Under the pieces are notes generated by a model, which saw only the letters and a program-made list of their open reading frames with translations, was not told the DNA's origin and searched no databases. A stretch of DNA of 64,000 nucleotides, taken from NCBI RefSeq assembly GCF_014648135.1, contig NZ_BMQN01000004.1, forward strand, positions 186,001 to 250,000, given 5' to 3'. Shown in pieces: positions 42,503 through 52,439 of this stretch (position 1 is its first letter; each line of letters opens with the position of its first letter). This DNA comes from Deinococcus sedimenti. Lineage in GTDB: Bacteria; Deinococcota; Deinococci; Deinococcales; Deinococcaceae. A program made the position numbers and the translations under genes.

Positions 42503-44557
42503 TCATTTCGTCCAGCGGTGCTCGTAGCAGTACGCCCAGTCCTCGCCGGGTTCGGCGCTGCGGATGACCGGGTGGCCCTGCGTCTGCGCGTGGCGGGTCG
42601 CGTGGCGGTTCTTGCTGGAGTCGCAGCAGCCCACGTGCCCGCAGGTCATGCAGACCCGCAGGTGCACCCAGGTATCCCCGGCAGCCACGCATTCCAGGCA
42701 CACGTCCGCCTCGGGCGTGACCGGCCCGGCGTTGTGCGCGGCGTGGTCGCACTGGGCGCGCTGCGTGGCGCTCAGGGTCACGGGCGGGTGCTCGGCGAGG
42801 TGGCGGGACAGTTCCGCCCGCGTGACCTCCGGCGGGGTCAGCAGGTCCAGGATGCCCGCCGCGATCTCCTTGTGGGGACTCAGGACGTGCTGCGCGCCCA
42901 GCGCCTGCAACCCCGCGAAGCCCTCGGGGGACGTGGCGCGCGTAATGACCCGCACCTGCGGCGCCACGGTGCGCAGGACGCTCAGGGTCCGTTCGGTCAT
43001 CTCGGCGTCGTCGTCCGCGATGACGACCGCGCGGGCCGAGTCGATCTCCAGTTCTCTCAGCAGTCCGGCGCGGGTGTAGTCCGCGATCAGGACCGGCGCG
43101 CCGCGCCCCTGCAGTTCACTCGCGCCGTCCGGGCTGCGCGTGACCACCGAGTACGGCTGCCCCGCGCGGCTCAGGGCGCGGGCCGCCAGGCGGGCGTGCG
43201 CGCCGTACCCCAGGAACACCACGCGGTCCGCGACGGGCAGGCCGTGCCCGCCACCCTCCCCGGCCGGGGCGTCCGGTGCCGCGCCGCCCGGGGCGGGGGA
43301 GGGGAGACGGCCCAGCAGCGGCCCGCCCAGCGCCGCCAGGGCCGGGGTCAGCGCCATGAGCAGCACCGTCGCCGCGATGAACACCCCCGAGCCCCGCTCG
43401 CCCAGCCCGGCGAAGCTCAGGCCCAGGGCCGCGCCGGTCGTGGCGAGCACGAACGAGAACTCCCCGACCTGCCCGGTCAGCAGCGCCACCGGCAGCGCCG
43501 TGCGCCAGTTCTCGCCCAGCAGGCGCACGCTCAGGGACGTCACCACGACCTTCAGCAGCGCGATCAGGCCTGCTGCGCCCAGGACCAGCCCCACGTTGTC
43601 CAGCACGAATCCCAGGTTCAGCTGCAACCCTACCGACAGGAAGAACGCCGCGCTGAACAGGATCTGCAGGGGCAGGATCTCACCCATCGCCTGCGCGCCG
43701 TAGCGGCTCTCGCTGACGAGCAGGCCCGCCAGGAACGCGCCCAGCGCGAGGCTCACGCCCGCCAGCGCCGTGAGGCTGGCCGTGCCGAAGCACAGCGCCA
43801 CGACCGCCAGCAGGAAGATCTCCGTGCTGCACGTCCGCGCCACGACCTCCATCAGGGGCGGCACCACCCGCCGCGCCGCGACGAGCACCAGCGCGATGAT
43901 CCCCCCCGCCTTCGCCAGCGCCAGCAGCACGCCCGCCGCGCCGCCCCCCTGCCCGGCCAGCATGGGAATCAGGAGGACCATCAGCACCACCGCCAGATCC
44001 TGGAAGATCAGGATGCCCAGACTGACCTGCCCGGTGCGGGCGTTCGTCTCGCCCCGCTCGCCAAGCAGTTTCATCACGATCGCGGTGCTCGACAGGGCCA
44101 GCAGGCACCCGGTGAACACCGCGTCCGCCGCGCCCACCCCGAAGGCCAGCAGCGCGCCGGCCGCCGCCAGGACCGTCAGGCCCACCTGCAGGCCACCCCC
44201 CAGGAAGATCAGCCGCGCGATCCGCGCCAGGCGCTCCAGGCTGAACTCGATCCCGATCGTGAACAGCAGCAGCATCACCCCGACCTCCGAGGCCGCCGCG
44301 ATCAGCTCCGGGTCGCGGATCAATCCCAGCGCGCCCGGCCCCACCAGCACCCCGGCCAGCAGGAAGCCGATGATCGGCAGCAGCCGCAGCCGGAACGACC
44401 CATACGCCGCCGCCGCCGACACGATCAGCAGCAGCGTCAACTGCACCAGGAACGCGGGCGGCCCCGTGTGCGCCTCGCCCCCCGACGCTCCCTCGGCGCC
44501 CGCCCAGCCCAGGAGCGCCAGGGCCGCCGCGCTCCACATCCATCCTCGACACGACAT
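42503..44557 (-). CDS. CPA2 cation:proton antiporter with TrkA-N and UBP zinc finger
   Basis: 684 residues. Residues about 30-420 are a KefB/CPA2 membrane domain with 12 or so segments: GFLLAGVLVGPGALGLI, FTIGIEFSLERL, ALSSTAIVMKLL, FFLSVGLQL. Residues about 445-560 are a TrkA-N Rossmann domain (VFLGYGAHARLAARALSRAG, ADYTRAGLL). The last 75 residues hold a UBP-type zinc finger: CDH, CLEC, CMTCGHVGCC, then HATRHAQTQGHPV and CYEH. In eukaryotes this finger binds a ubiquitin C-terminus; here it may sense something else. Ion is K+ or Na+. Confidence 0.9.
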   Translation of the reverse strand: MSCRGWMWSAAALALLGWAGAEGASGGEAHTGPPAFLVQLTLLLIVSAAAAYGSFRLRLLPIIGFLLAGVLVGPGALGLIRDPELIAAASEVGVMLLLFTIGIEFSLERLARIARLIFLGGGLQVGLTVLAAAGALLAFGVGAADAVFTGCLLALSSTAIVMKLLGERGETNARTGQVSLGILIFQDLAVVLMVLLIPMLAGQGGGAAGVLLALAKAGGIIALVLVAARRVVPPLMEVVARTCSTEIFLLAVVALCFGTASLTALAGVSLALGAFLAGLLVSESRYGAQAMGEILPLQILFSAAFFLSVGLQLNLGFVLDNVGLVLGAAGLIALLKVVVTSLSVRLLGENWRTALPVALLTGQVGEFSFVLATTGAALGLSFAGLGERGSGVFIAATVLLMALTPALAALGGPLLGRLPSPAPGGAAPDAPAGEGGGHGLPVADRVVFLGYGAHARLAARALSRAGQPYSVVTRSPDGASELQGRGAPVLIADYTRAGLLRELEIDSARAVVIADDDAEMTERTLSVLRTVAPQVRVITRATSPEGFAGLQALGAQHVLSPHKEIAAGILDLLTPPEVTRAELSRHLAEHPPVTLSATQRAQCDHAAHNAGPVTPEADVCLECVAAGDTWVHLRVCMTCGHVGCCDSSKNRHATRHAQTQGHPVIRSAEPGEDWAYCYEHRWTK

Positions 44558-44616
44558 GCCCCAGCATGACAGTCCCGCCCACAGGCACGCCGCCGCCGGG
44601 TCAGTCGGTCAGGTGA

Positions 44617-45840
44617 TCAGTCGGGCAGGTGGAACGTGACGCGCACGTCCAGCCCGCCGCCCGGCGTGTCGTGCAGCGTGATCTCCGCGCGGTTCACCTG
44701 CGCCAGCCGCCGCGCCAGCGGCAACCCCAGCCCGCGCCCCGGTACGTGCGTCGCCAGGCGCGTGCCGCTCTGGAACACCTGCTCCCGCAGGCTGGGGTGC
44801 AGGCCCGGCCCGTGATCCGTCACGCGGATGGTGGGCCCCCACGTGGTCGTGGGCGGGTCCAGCGTGATCGTGATCGGCCCGCTGCTGTACTTGATGGCAT
44901 TCTCCACGAGGTTCTCGATGATCTGCTGCACCTGCGTGGCGTCCACCATCCACAGCAGCGGCGTGGGGGGGCGGCGCACCCGCACCCGCAGGCTCTCGTG
45001 CCGGGCCACCAGGGTCGTCAGGTCGGTCGGTGCGGGCGTGGCGGTCATCTGCACGTACCGGGCGTCCAGGTGTTCCAGTTCGCTGCGGCTGGCGAGCTGC
45101 TCGGCGGCGTCCTCGATGCCGCGCAGCAGTTTCTCGCGGGCGCGGATGTTGTCGGTGTGCCGCAGCGCCTCGGTGGCCAGCAGCAGCGCCTGCATCGGGC
45201 GGCGCAGTTCGTGGGCGGCCATGCCCAGCGCCTCCCGCTGCTGCAGTTCACTGCGTTCCCGGGCCGACCGTTCGTGCCCGGCGCGGTTCAGCGCCCCCAG
45301 AATCAGGGTGCTGCCCAGCAGGCCGCTGATCAGGCCCACCAGCAGGATGGTGCTCTCGATGCGCTGCAGGCGCCGCTGCAACTCGAGCCGCAGCTCTTCC
45401 TGATGCCGGGTGTTCGCCTCGTTCAACGCGGAGGTGATCTCCAGCGCCTGTTTCGTCGCGCCGGGCGTCGCCTGCGCCAGCAGCGTCTCCACGCGGCTCA
45501 GGTTCACGCCCGCCTCGCTCTCGCGGTCCGCGAGGTGCGGGAACTGCGTGGACAGGTCGTCAGGCAGCAGCTGAAGCAGGTTCGCCTTCTGCACCTTCAG
45601 GGTCAGCGGGGACGCGCCGGGCGTCGCCTCCAGCACCGCGTACTGGGCGAGCTGCGTTTCCAGGTCACTGTAGCTGCGGGTGTTCCAGGCCTGATCGGCC
45701 CCTGAGAGCGTCTGGTGAGCAGGCAGGAACGCCGCGACGATCAGCACGCCCGACAGCAGCATTGGCAGCAGCGCCGTGAGCAGGTTCATCCGGCTCTGCT
45801 GCGACAGGTCCCACAGCGGCGGGCGTTTAGAGGTCGGCAC
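44617..45840 (-). CDS. Membrane sensor histidine kinase
   Basis: 407 residues with a GTG start. Two membrane segments (about 18-38 and 165-185) flank a periplasmic helical region with repeated ATPGA segments. His[16 protein letters not shown], with phospho-acceptor His near residue 206. HATPase: N-box [12 protein letters not shown]1 DHGPGLHP, G2 [12 protein letters not shown]. No response regulator gene lies next to it, so it is orphan in this window. Confidence 0.9.
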   Translation of the reverse strand: MPTSKRPPLWDLSQQSRMNLLTALLPMLLSGVLIVAAFLPAHQTLSGADQAWNTRSYSDLETQLAQYAVLEATPGASPLTLKVQKANLLQLLPDDLSTQFPHLADRESEAGVNLSRVETLLAQATPGATKQALEITSALNEANTRHQEELRLELQRRLQRIESTILLVGLISGLLGSTLILGALNRAGHERSARERSELQQREALGMAAHELRRPMQALLLATEALRHTDNIRAREKLLRGIEDAAEQLASRSELEHLDARYVQMTATPAPTDLTTLVARHESLRVRVRRPPTPLLWMVDATQVQQIIENLVENAIKYSSGPITITLDPPTTTWGPTIRVTDHGPGLHPSLREQVFQSGTRLATHVPGRGLGLPLARRLAQVNRAEITLHDTPGGGLDVRVTFHLPD

Positions 45841-46079
45841 GGCGTGGCGGCCCGCCCGGGGGCGCGGCGCAGGCGGAAGGAGCGGACGAGTCCGCGTCAG
45901 GAGCGGTGGCCGGGGAACACGCGGCGCCGCTCACCGGCAGGCGGACTTGTCGGGAAGACACGCCCCGCATGCTAGCGAGTCCCGGTGGGGCCCTCAAGGG
46001 GTTCTGTCCGCCCCTGGGGTCCGGCTGCGGGCCCACGCGCCCGTCTGCTCGTGCCGGAACGGTATGCTGCCGCTCGAAC

Positions 46080-47039
46080 ATGACTGAACGACCACTGGTT
46101 TCGCTGGGAGACCTCACCTGGGACGTGCTGGCGAAGCCGGACACGCTGCTGCTGCCCGGCGGGGACAGCACAGGCCGCATCGAACTGTCCGGCGGGGGCA
46201 GCGCCGCCAACCTCGCCGTCTGGGCGCGCCGCACCGGCCCCGGACGCGCCGTGCATTTCGTCGGGAAGATCGGCCAGGACCGCTTCGGGGAACTGGCCGT
46301 GGCGGAACTTCAGGCCGAGGGCGTCGCCGCGGACGTCATCGAGAGCGCCGAGCATCCCACCGGCGTGATCCTGGGCCTGATCGACCGGCGCGGCCAGCGC
46401 GCCATGCTGACCGGACAGGGCGCCGACTGGGAACTCCTGCCGCACGAACTGCCCGGCGACGTGCTGCGCGGCGCGGGCCACCTGCACCTGACCGCCTGGA
46501 GCCTGTTCCGCGACCCGCCCCGCTCGGCGGCGCTGCACGCCGCGCAACTGGCCCGCGCGGGCGGCGCCACCCTGAGCCTCGACCCCGGCAGCTTCCAGAT
46601 GATCCAGAGCCTGGGCCGCGAGGTGTTCCTGCGCATCCTGGACCGCCTGCCCGTGAACGTGCTGTTCCCCAACGACGACGAGGCCCGCGCCATGAGCGGC
46701 CGCGGAGACCGAGGTGACGCCATGGACTGGTTCCGCACCCGCTTCCCGGACGCGCTGATCGTCATGAAGCTCGACGAGGACGGCGTGCTGATCGAGGGAC
46801 CCGCGCAGGCCCGCGTGCAGGTACCCGCCACGAACGAACGAGCCGTGGACGCCACGGGCGCCGGAGACGCCTTCGGCGGCGCGTTCCTGACCGGCTGGCT
46901 GGCCCACGGGGACGCCGTGCGGGCCGCGCAGCTGGCCGTGCAGGTCGGCGGCTGGGTCGTGTCCCGCTTCGGGGCGCGCCCGCCCACCGACGAGGACCTC
47001 CTGACCCGCATCGCCACGCACGGCGCGGGGGCCGCGTGA
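46080..47039 (+). CDS. PfkB-family sugar/nucleoside kinase
   Basis: 319 residues from ATG 46080; TATGCT lies 11 nt upstream. [15 protein letters not shown] near the start, [17 protein letters not shown], and the signature [18 protein letters not shown] with the catalytic Asp. Ribokinase/adenosine-kinase-like; substrate not decidable. Its stop overlaps mltG (GTGA). Confidence 0.9.
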   Translation: MTERPLVSLGDLTWDVLAKPDTLLLPGGDSTGRIELSGGGSAANLAVWARRTGPGRAVHFVGKIGQDRFGELAVAELQAEGVAADVIESAEHPTGVILGLIDRRGQRAMLTGQGADWELLPHELPGDVLRGAGHLHLTAWSLFRDPPRSAALHAAQLARAGGATLSLDPGSFQMIQSLGREVFLRILDRLPVNVLFPNDDEARAMSGRGDRGDAMDWFRTRFPDALIVMKLDEDGVLIEGPAQARVQVPATNERAVDATGAGDAFGGAFLTGWLAHGDAVRAAQLAVQVGGWVVSRFGARPPTDEDLLTRIATHGAGAA

Positions 47040-48055
47040 GGCGCGGCGGCGCCGGATGCCTGCGCGTCCTGGCCATCTTCACCCTGCTGGTCTTCGGCGC
47101 GGTCGGCGGCGCGCTGTGGTACGTGCGCGGCCTCCTGGGGCCAGCGGGCGGTCCTGCCTACACCCTGGAGGTCAAACCCGGCGACACCCTGGCGGGCGTG
47201 GCGAGCACGCTCGAGCAGCAGCGGATCGTGAAGAACGGCGACGTGCTGCGCTTCCTGATGCGCCGCAGCGGCACCGCCGGCAGCCTGAAAGAGGGCCTGT
47301 ACGACCTGACCGGCACCATGACCGCCGAGCAGGTCGCGCAGAAGCTCGCCGGGCCCGCCCGCATTCCCACCGTCAGCGTCACCATCCCCGAGGGGCGGCG
47401 CGTGCGGGACCTGCCTGCCATCTTCCAGAAGGCCGGATTCGACGGCTCGGCCATCCTGAAGGTCCTGAACGACGCTTCACTCAGTCCCTACGCGGGCGGC
47501 AGGCAGAAGAACCTCGAGGGGTTCCTGTTCCCCGCCACGTACGACCTGCGCCCCCAGGCCACCCCGCAGCAGATCGTGCAGACCCTGCTGGACCGCATGA
47601 ACCAGGAATTCACGCCCGAACGCATCGCCAGCGCCAAAAAGCTGGGCCTGAGCGTCCGCGACTGGGTGATCCTGGCCAGCATGGTGCAGGCCGAGGCCGC
47701 CAACGACGCCGAGATGCCCATCATCTCCGGGGTGTTCCTGAACCGCCTGCGCGACGGCATGACCCTCGGCAGCGACCCGACCGTCGCGTACGGTCTGGGC
47801 AAGAACCTGCCGGAACTCGACCGCAGCGCCGGGGACTTCCGCCGGGACACGCCGTACTCCACGTACACCCGCGCCGGGCTGCCTGCCGGGCCCATCAACA
47901 ACCCCGGGCAGGCCGCGCTGCTCGCCGTTCTGCAACCCAAACGCACCCTGCCCGACGGGCGGGACGCCGTGTACTTCCTGCATGGCCTGGACGGCAACAT
48001 CTACGTGAATCACACGTTCGCGGAGCACAACCGCGACATCGCCCGTCACCGCTGA
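47036..48055 (+). CDS. mltG: Endolytic peptidoglycan transglycosylase
   Basis: 339 residues, GTG start overlapping the kinase stop. One N-terminal membrane helix ([20 protein letters not shown]), a LysM-like segment ([20 protein letters not shown]), then Yce[13 protein letters not shown], the catalytic Glu in [49 protein letters not shown]. It cuts nascent glycan strands at the membrane, setting chain length. Confidence 0.93.
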   Translation: MRRGGAGCLRVLAIFTLLVFGAVGGALWYVRGLLGPAGGPAYTLEVKPGDTLAGVASTLEQQRIVKNGDVLRFLMRRSGTAGSLKEGLYDLTGTMTAEQVAQKLAGPARIPTVSVTIPEGRRVRDLPAIFQKAGFDGSAILKVLNDASLSPYAGGRQKNLEGFLFPATYDLRPQATPQQIVQTLLDRMNQEFTPERIASAKKLGLSVRDWVILASMVQAEAANDAEMPIISGVFLNRLRDGMTLGSDPTVAYGLGKNLPELDRSAGDFRRDTPYSTYTRAGLPAGPINNPGQAALLAVLQPKRTLPDGRDAVYFLHGLDGNIYVNHTFAEHNRDIARHR

Positions 48056-48068
48056 CCGCCTGCTCCTC

Positions 48069-48097
48069 CCGGCCCGGCCCGCACGACGCCGGGCCGG
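48069..48097 (+). terminator. GC-rich hairpin after mltG
   Basis: Perfect 10-bp stem CCGGCCCGGC (48069-48078)/GCCGGGCCGG (48088-48097) 14 nt after the mltG stop codon. No T run follows, as with other hairpins here. Confidence 0.6.
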
Positions 48098-48172
48098 TCG
48101 CCTGTCTGAACAGCAGCTGACGACGTGACAAACTTCGCCACACCTCCCCGCCCCGCCGGATACAGTACGCAG

Positions 48173-48514
48173 ATGATCCTGACAACACTACTGCTGGTTG
48201 TTGTCCTGGCGACCGCCGCGTTCCTCCTGCGCAGTGTGGTCGGCGGGGGCCGCCGCTACACCCAGATTCCCCGCGGTCCCGGCCGCCGTGACTCCGCGCA
48301 GGACGTCTACTGGGAGGCCCGGGTGCTGGCCGCGCTGAACGGCAACCGCGCCGCACTGGAACGCCACGTGCTGAACAAACAGAAGCACAAGCCCGGCCTG
48401 AAACGCTGGGAACTGCTGCGCCTGGTGTACCTGGACGCCACGCGCCGCAACCCTGCCCTGCGCGGCGAGCGCCGCCCCAGCCCGCGCGTCGGGGTGTTCC
48501 GCACCCACTTCTGA
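48173..48514 (+). CDS. Single-membrane-span protein, unknown
   Basis: 113 residues, leaderless: TACAGT at 48161-48166 exactly 6 nt before the ATG. MILTTLLLVVVLATAAFLLRS is a membrane anchor or signal; the rest is basic and helical (DVYWEARVLAALNGNRAALERHVLNKQ, LKRWELLRLVYLDATRRN). It is probably a cytoplasmic-facing RNA- or protein-binding part, but no family is recognised. Confidence 0.75.
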   Translation: MILTTLLLVVVLATAAFLLRSVVGGGRRYTQIPRGPGRRDSAQDVYWEARVLAALNGNRAALERHVLNKQKHKPGLKRWELLRLVYLDATRRNPALRGERRPSPRVGVFRTHF

Positions 48515-48522
48515 CAGCAGAA

Positions 48523-48660
48523 TTCAGGAGTAGTGAAGGGCACCTTCACTACTCCTGAACGAGCGCACTTGAAGAGCTGCGCCGCAGAACGAGCACCTGA
48601 CACACCTGCGGTTGGAAGTGGAATGGAGGGGCGTGGTGTCGGCCCTTCAATGGAACCGGA
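48523..48660 (+). repeat. Hairpin repeat, family 2, copy 2
   Basis: A 17-bp perfect stem TTCAGGAGTAGTGAAGG / CCTTCACTACTCCTGAA with a 3-nt loop (48523-48559), then a spacer with GAGCG and CGAGC motifs, AATGGAGG, and a weaker second stem AGGGGC/GCCCTT. Order and spacing resemble copies at 27686 and 62340. Being just after the stop of the preceding gene, the first stem can terminate it. End is approximate. Confidence 0.5.
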
Positions 48661-48757
48661 AACCGCTGTGACCGCTCGCGCCGCCTGTCCGGGCGGCCTG
48701 TGACGAACTTCACGCGGGCCGACACGGCATTGACGCGCGCCCACCACCCTGAGGGAC

Positions 48758-49384
48758 GTGAATGCCCGCCTCTGCCTGACCCTCCTGCTCGGTACCGTCA
48801 CCCTGGCCCCCGCGGCCTCGTTCAGTCTGGGGGGTGAACTGCGCAACCCCGCGCAGACCGCCCCGCTCGGCAGCGGCCCGCTGACCGTGCTCCTGACCAA
48901 CCTGAGTGGCGGCTGGCTGCTCGGCATGGGCCCGCTGAAAGGCACGCGCTTCAACGTGGTCGTTCCCACCGGGTTCAAACCCCCCGTGCAACCACTGGAG
49001 GTCTGCAGTGGCGTGACCGTGGCGCCAAAAGGTGCCCGCACGTACACCGCCGAGACGCTGCTGCTCTTCAACGCTGCCACGAACAGCGTGGCGACCCTGG
49101 TGCAGGCCGACCACCCCACCACGCCCACCCGGCGCGGCCAGTGGGTGTACAGCGACCGGACCGTCACCCTGCGGGGGCGCTGCGCGGGCCTGAACACCAC
49201 CTACGACCTGACCCTGCGGCCCGGCTGGACCGGCGTGACCACCGAAAACCGCGACGGACGCTTCGAGATCCGCAACGCCACCGCGAACCTGCCCTACTGG
49301 GTGCAGCCGGTCCTGACCCGCGCGGCCCGCGCGACCTTCCCCACGCTGTTCAGCGGTCAGCGCAGCGCCTTCACGACCCGCTGA
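48758..49384 (+). CDS. Secreted protein, unknown
   Basis: 208 residues with a GTG start, CACCCT 7 nt upstream. Sec signal: MNARLCLTLLLGTVTLAPAAS. Mature part is beta-rich with a Cys pair (EVCSGVTVAP, GRCAGLNTTYDL). Its end overlaps the 3' end of convergent mutL by 14 nt. No family recognised. Confidence 0.75.
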   Translation: MNARLCLTLLLGTVTLAPAASFSLGGELRNPAQTAPLGSGPLTVLLTNLSGGWLLGMGPLKGTRFNVVVPTGFKPPVQPLEVCSGVTVAPKGARTYTAETLLLFNAATNSVATLVQADHPTTPTRRGQWVYSDRTVTLRGRCAGLNTTYDLTLRPGWTGVTTENRDGRFEIRNATANLPYWVQPVLTRAARATFPTLFSGQRSAFTTR

Positions 49385-51041
49385 CCCCCGGCCCGGCACT
49401 GGGCGCGGCGTCCCGCCCGCGCGGCACGTCCCGCGCGCCCCGACGCCCGAACGCGTGCGCCAGGTCCCGCTCGCTCAGGCGCAGCACCGTGGGCCGCCCG
49501 TGCGGGCACGCCCACGGGTGCTCGCAGGCCGCCAGGGCGTCCAGCACCGCCTGACCTCGCCCCAGGTCCAGCATCCCGGCCTTCAGCGCGGGCGCGCACG
49601 CCAGCCGCGCCAGCACGTCCCGGCGCGGGTCCGGGCCGTCCCCCAGGGCACTCTCGACGATCTGCTCGTGCAGCCTCGGCACGTTCAGGGGGGCCAGCGC
49701 GGCGGGCAGCGTGCGCAGCCGCGCCAGTCCCGCCCCGAAGTCCTCCAGCGTCAGGCCCCAGCTCTGCAACTCGGGGCCGCGCTCGTGCAGGCGCGCCAGT
49801 TGCTCGGGCGTCAGGTGCAGCAGCTCCGGCTCGGGCAGCTCCGCCGGGGGGGCCCCGCCCAGCGCACGGGTCAGGTGCTCGAACAGCGCCCGCTCGTGCG
49901 CGGCGTGCGCGTCCACCACCCACAGGTCCCCCTCGCCCTGCGCGAGCAGGTACAGCTCCTGATACACGCCCAGCAGCGTCAACGCCGGGAACGCCGCGTG
50001 CCCCGGCGCCGGGGTGGGCTCCGCCGCCGGGCGCAACTCCGGCAGCGCCCGCGCCAGCGGATGCGCCGCCAGCGCCGCCGCCACCGCCGCCCGCACCCGC
50101 GCCGCCACGCCCGGCAGGTCCGCCAGCGCCACCACCTGCTTCGCCGGATGCACGTTCGGATTGTGATCCTCCGGCGCGACCGTCACGTCCAGCACGCACA
50201 GCGGCGCCACGCCCGCCGGAAGCAGTTCGCCGAAGCCCTCGATCACCGCGCGTTCCAGCTCCGGCGGGGCCAGCACCGGCCGCCCGTTCACGCTGACATG
50301 CATCCGGTCCCGCCGGGCGCGCGTCAACTCCGGGCGGGACACCACCCCGCGCACCCCCTCGCCCGAGACGGCCAGCACGCGGTTCGCGCTCAGCGGACCG
50401 TACACGCTCGCCACCGCGCCCCGGTGATCGCTCGGCGCGTGCGTCAGGCGCACCTCGCCGTCCACCGACAGCCGCCAGTGCAGCCCAGGATGATGCAGCA
50501 CGTAGCGGCCCAGCAGCGCCGTCACCTCCCGCACCTCCGACGCCGCCGGCGCCTGCGTCCGCAGCCGCCCCGGTAGCCGCGCGAACAGGTTGCGCACCGT
50601 CACCGTCGTCCCCGCCGGGGCGGAGGTTCGCGCCACCTGCACGTCCTCACCCTGCGCGAGCACCTCGCACGCGCCCACCTGCGCCGCCGGACGCGACACC
50701 ACGTGCAGCTCCCCGGCCTGTGCCGCCGCCCACAGCGCCTCGCCCCGGAACCCCAGCGTCGTCACGCCCTCCACCGACCGCGCCTGCGGGGACAGCTTGC
50801 TCGTCGCGTGCCGCAGCGGCGCCAACCCCACCGACCCCGCCGGGATACCCCCCCCGTTGTCCCGCACCCGCACCAGCCGCAGGCCCCCGCCGTCCACCTC
50901 GACCTCGACTCGGGTCGCCCCGGCGTCCAGCGCGTTGTCCACCAGTTCCCGCACCACGTCCAGCGGACGCGACACCACCTCACCCGCCGCGATCAGACGC
51001 GCCACATGAGCCGGAAGAACATGGATATCAGGCGAGGTCAC
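49371..51041 (-). CDS. mutL: DNA mismatch repair protein MutL
   Basis: 556 residues from GTG 51041 with TACCCT 6 nt upstream. GHKL ATPase motifs: ELVDNALDAGA, RDNGGGI, TLGFRGEALWA. C-terminal endonuclease site DAHAAHERALFE (family DQHA-x2-E-x4-E, with Ala for Gln) at about 380, plus ACAPALKAG and CPHGRP, which together suggest a nicking MutL. Works with MutS (54271); the intervening genes are not mismatch-repair genes. Confidence 0.94.
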   Translation of the reverse strand: MTSPDIHVLPAHVARLIAAGEVVSRPLDVVRELVDNALDAGATRVEVEVDGGGLRLVRVRDNGGGIPAGSVGLAPLRHATSKLSPQARSVEGVTTLGFRGEALWAAAQAGELHVVSRPAAQVGACEVLAQGEDVQVARTSAPAGTTVTVRNLFARLPGRLRTQAPAASEVREVTALLGRYVLHHPGLHWRLSVDGEVRLTHAPSDHRGAVASVYGPLSANRVLAVSGEGVRGVVSRPELTRARRDRMHVSVNGRPVLAPPELERAVIEGFGELLPAGVAPLCVLDVTVAPEDHNPNVHPAKQVVALADLPGVAARVRAAVAAALAAHPLARALPELRPAAEPTPAPGHAAFPALTLLGVYQELYLLAQGEGDLWVVDAHAAHERALFEHLTRALGGAPPAELPEPELLHLTPEQLARLHERGPELQSWGLTLEDFGAGLARLRTLPAALAPLNVPRLHEQIVESALGDGPDPRRDVLARLACAPALKAGMLDLGRGQAVLDALAACEHPWACPHGRPTVLRLSERDLAHAFGRRGARDVPRGRDAAPSAGPGVSGS

Positions 51042-51045
51042 CCGG

Positions 51046-51687
51046 TCAGGGTAGCGGGTCCACCACGCGCCCTTGCTGCCTCAGGTCGCCATCTGCCGCA
51101 CCCGGAACGGCGGTCAGCAGGGCGTGCAGGGCCGACGGGACAGCGCCAGGGGAGAGGTGGCCCAGCAGGACGAGCTGCGCGAGGCCGTGCACGGTGCCCC
51201 ACAGCGCTGCCGCGAGCGCCTGCGGCTGGTCGCTGCGCAGCTGCCCGGCGTGCAGGGCCTCGCGGATCAGGCCGTCCAGCAGCGCATGGTTCCGTTCGAT
51301 CAGCGGGGCCAGCGGCGAGGGACGATCCGGTGGGCAGATCTCCGGTTCGAAGATCAACGTGAACGCCTGCGGGTGCTGCGCGGCGTACGCGACGTAGGCC
51401 GCCCCGACGCCCAGCAGATTCTCCAGGGGACCGGAACCGGCGGCGGCCTGTTCCTGCGCGCTGACGAACTCGGTCATGCAGTCCAGTGCCAGCGCCACGA
51501 GGAGGCCCTGGCGGTCCCCGAAGTGATGGGCGGGCGCGGCGTGGCTGACCCCGGCGCGGCGGGCGACCTCGCGCAGGCTGAGGCTGCGGGCGGGCTGGGT
51601 GCGCAGCAGGTCGCGCGCGGCGGCCAGCAGCGCGGCGCGTAGGTCGCCGTGATGGTAGGCGCGGGCCACAGAAACAGAACTTGACAT
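51046..51687 (-). CDS. TetR-family regulator
   Basis: 213 residues from ATG 51687 (another ATG at 51696). HTH: LREVARRAGVSHAAPAHHFGDRQGLLVAL. The C-terminal half is a TetR_C type (LENLLGVGAAYVAYAAQHPQAFTLIFEPEI). It is divergent from the NAD(P)H oxidoreductase at 51831. The palindrome TTGACAnTGTCAA spans the start codon and is repeated 44 nt further on, so it likely controls both genes. Confidence 0.87.
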   Translation of the reverse strand: MSSSVSVARAYHHGDLRAALLAAARDLLRTQPARSLSLREVARRAGVSHAAPAHHFGDRQGLLVALALDCMTEFVSAQEQAAAGSGPLENLLGVGAAYVAYAAQHPQAFTLIFEPEICPPDRPSPLAPLIERNHALLDGLIREALHAGQLRSDQPQALAAALWGTVHGLAQLVLLGHLSPGAVPSALHALLTAVPGAADGDLRQQGRVVDPLP

Positions 51688-51737
51688 TGTCAACATGATG
51701 GCGCACGCTGAGTCCAGCTGCAATTTGACAGTGTCAA
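51681..51737. promoter_or_regulatory. Twin TetR operators, divergent promoter
   Basis: TTGACATTGTCAA at 51681-51693 and TTGACAGTGTCAA at 51725-51737 differ only in the central base. Both half-sites are perfect inverted repeats. The first overlaps the start of the TetR gene, the second the promoter region of the oxidoreductase; TTGACA could also serve as the -35. Centre-to-centre distance is 44 bp, about four helical turns. Confidence 0.78.
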
Positions 51738-51830
51738 GATAGGAGTTCTGCCCCCAGCCGCCGCGCCCCCAACGCACGCGGACGCCCCGCCCTGCACAGA
51801 CGCCCCACCCCACCCTCCGGAGTGCACCTC

Positions 51831-52415
51831 ATGAACACCCTCGTCATCAGCGGCCACCCCCACCCCGGCAGCCTCAGTCACGCCCTCGCCACCCACTACG
51901 CGGGTGCCGCCCGCACCGCCGGAGCCGAGGTGCAGACCCTGCACCTGAGCGACCTGCACTTCGACCCTCACCTGCACGCCGGATATCGAGCCTCGCAACC
52001 CCTGGAACCCGACCTGGAACGCGCCCAGCAGCTCCTGACCTGGAGCACCCACCTGTGCGTTACCTACCCCGTCTGGTGGGGCGCGCCCCCGGCGCTGCTC
52101 AAGGGATTCATCGACCGCGCCTTCCAGCCCGGCTTCGCCTTCCGCCACCGCCCAGGCCACCCCTTCCCGGAACGCCTGCTCAGCGGCCGCACCGCCCGCC
52201 TGATCGTCACCAGCGACAGCCCCGCGTGGTACCTGCGCGCCGTCATGCGCGACAGCGCCGTGAACACCGTCGCCCGCAGCACCCTGAACTTCAGCGGCGT
52301 CCACCCCGTCCGCGTGACCCGCCTGGGACCCGTCCGCACCAGCACCCCGCAGCAGCGGCAACGCTGGCTCGACCACATCGCCACCCTCGCCGCCCGCGAC
52401 CACCAGCGGCGCTGA
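51831..52415 (+). CDS. NAD(P)H-dependent flavodoxin-like oxidoreductase
   Basis: 194 residues from ATG 51831; GGAG 9 nt upstream. Flavodoxin_2 fold: SGHPHPGSLSHALA at the FMN phosphate, TYPVWWGAPPALLKGFIDRAF, LSGRTARLIVTSD. MdaB/KefF-like quinone reductase. As the divergent partner of a TetR, it is probably induced by quinones or electrophiles. Confidence 0.88.
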   Translation: MNTLVISGHPHPGSLSHALATHYAGAARTAGAEVQTLHLSDLHFDPHLHAGYRASQPLEPDLERAQQLLTWSTHLCVTYPVWWGAPPALLKGFIDRAFQPGFAFRHRPGHPFPERLLSGRTARLIVTSDSPAWYLRAVMRDSAVNTVARSTLNFSGVHPVRVTRLGPVRTSTPQQRQRWLDHIATLAARDHQRR

Positions 52416-52439
52416 ATTCCGCAGCGCTGACCCCCCGCG

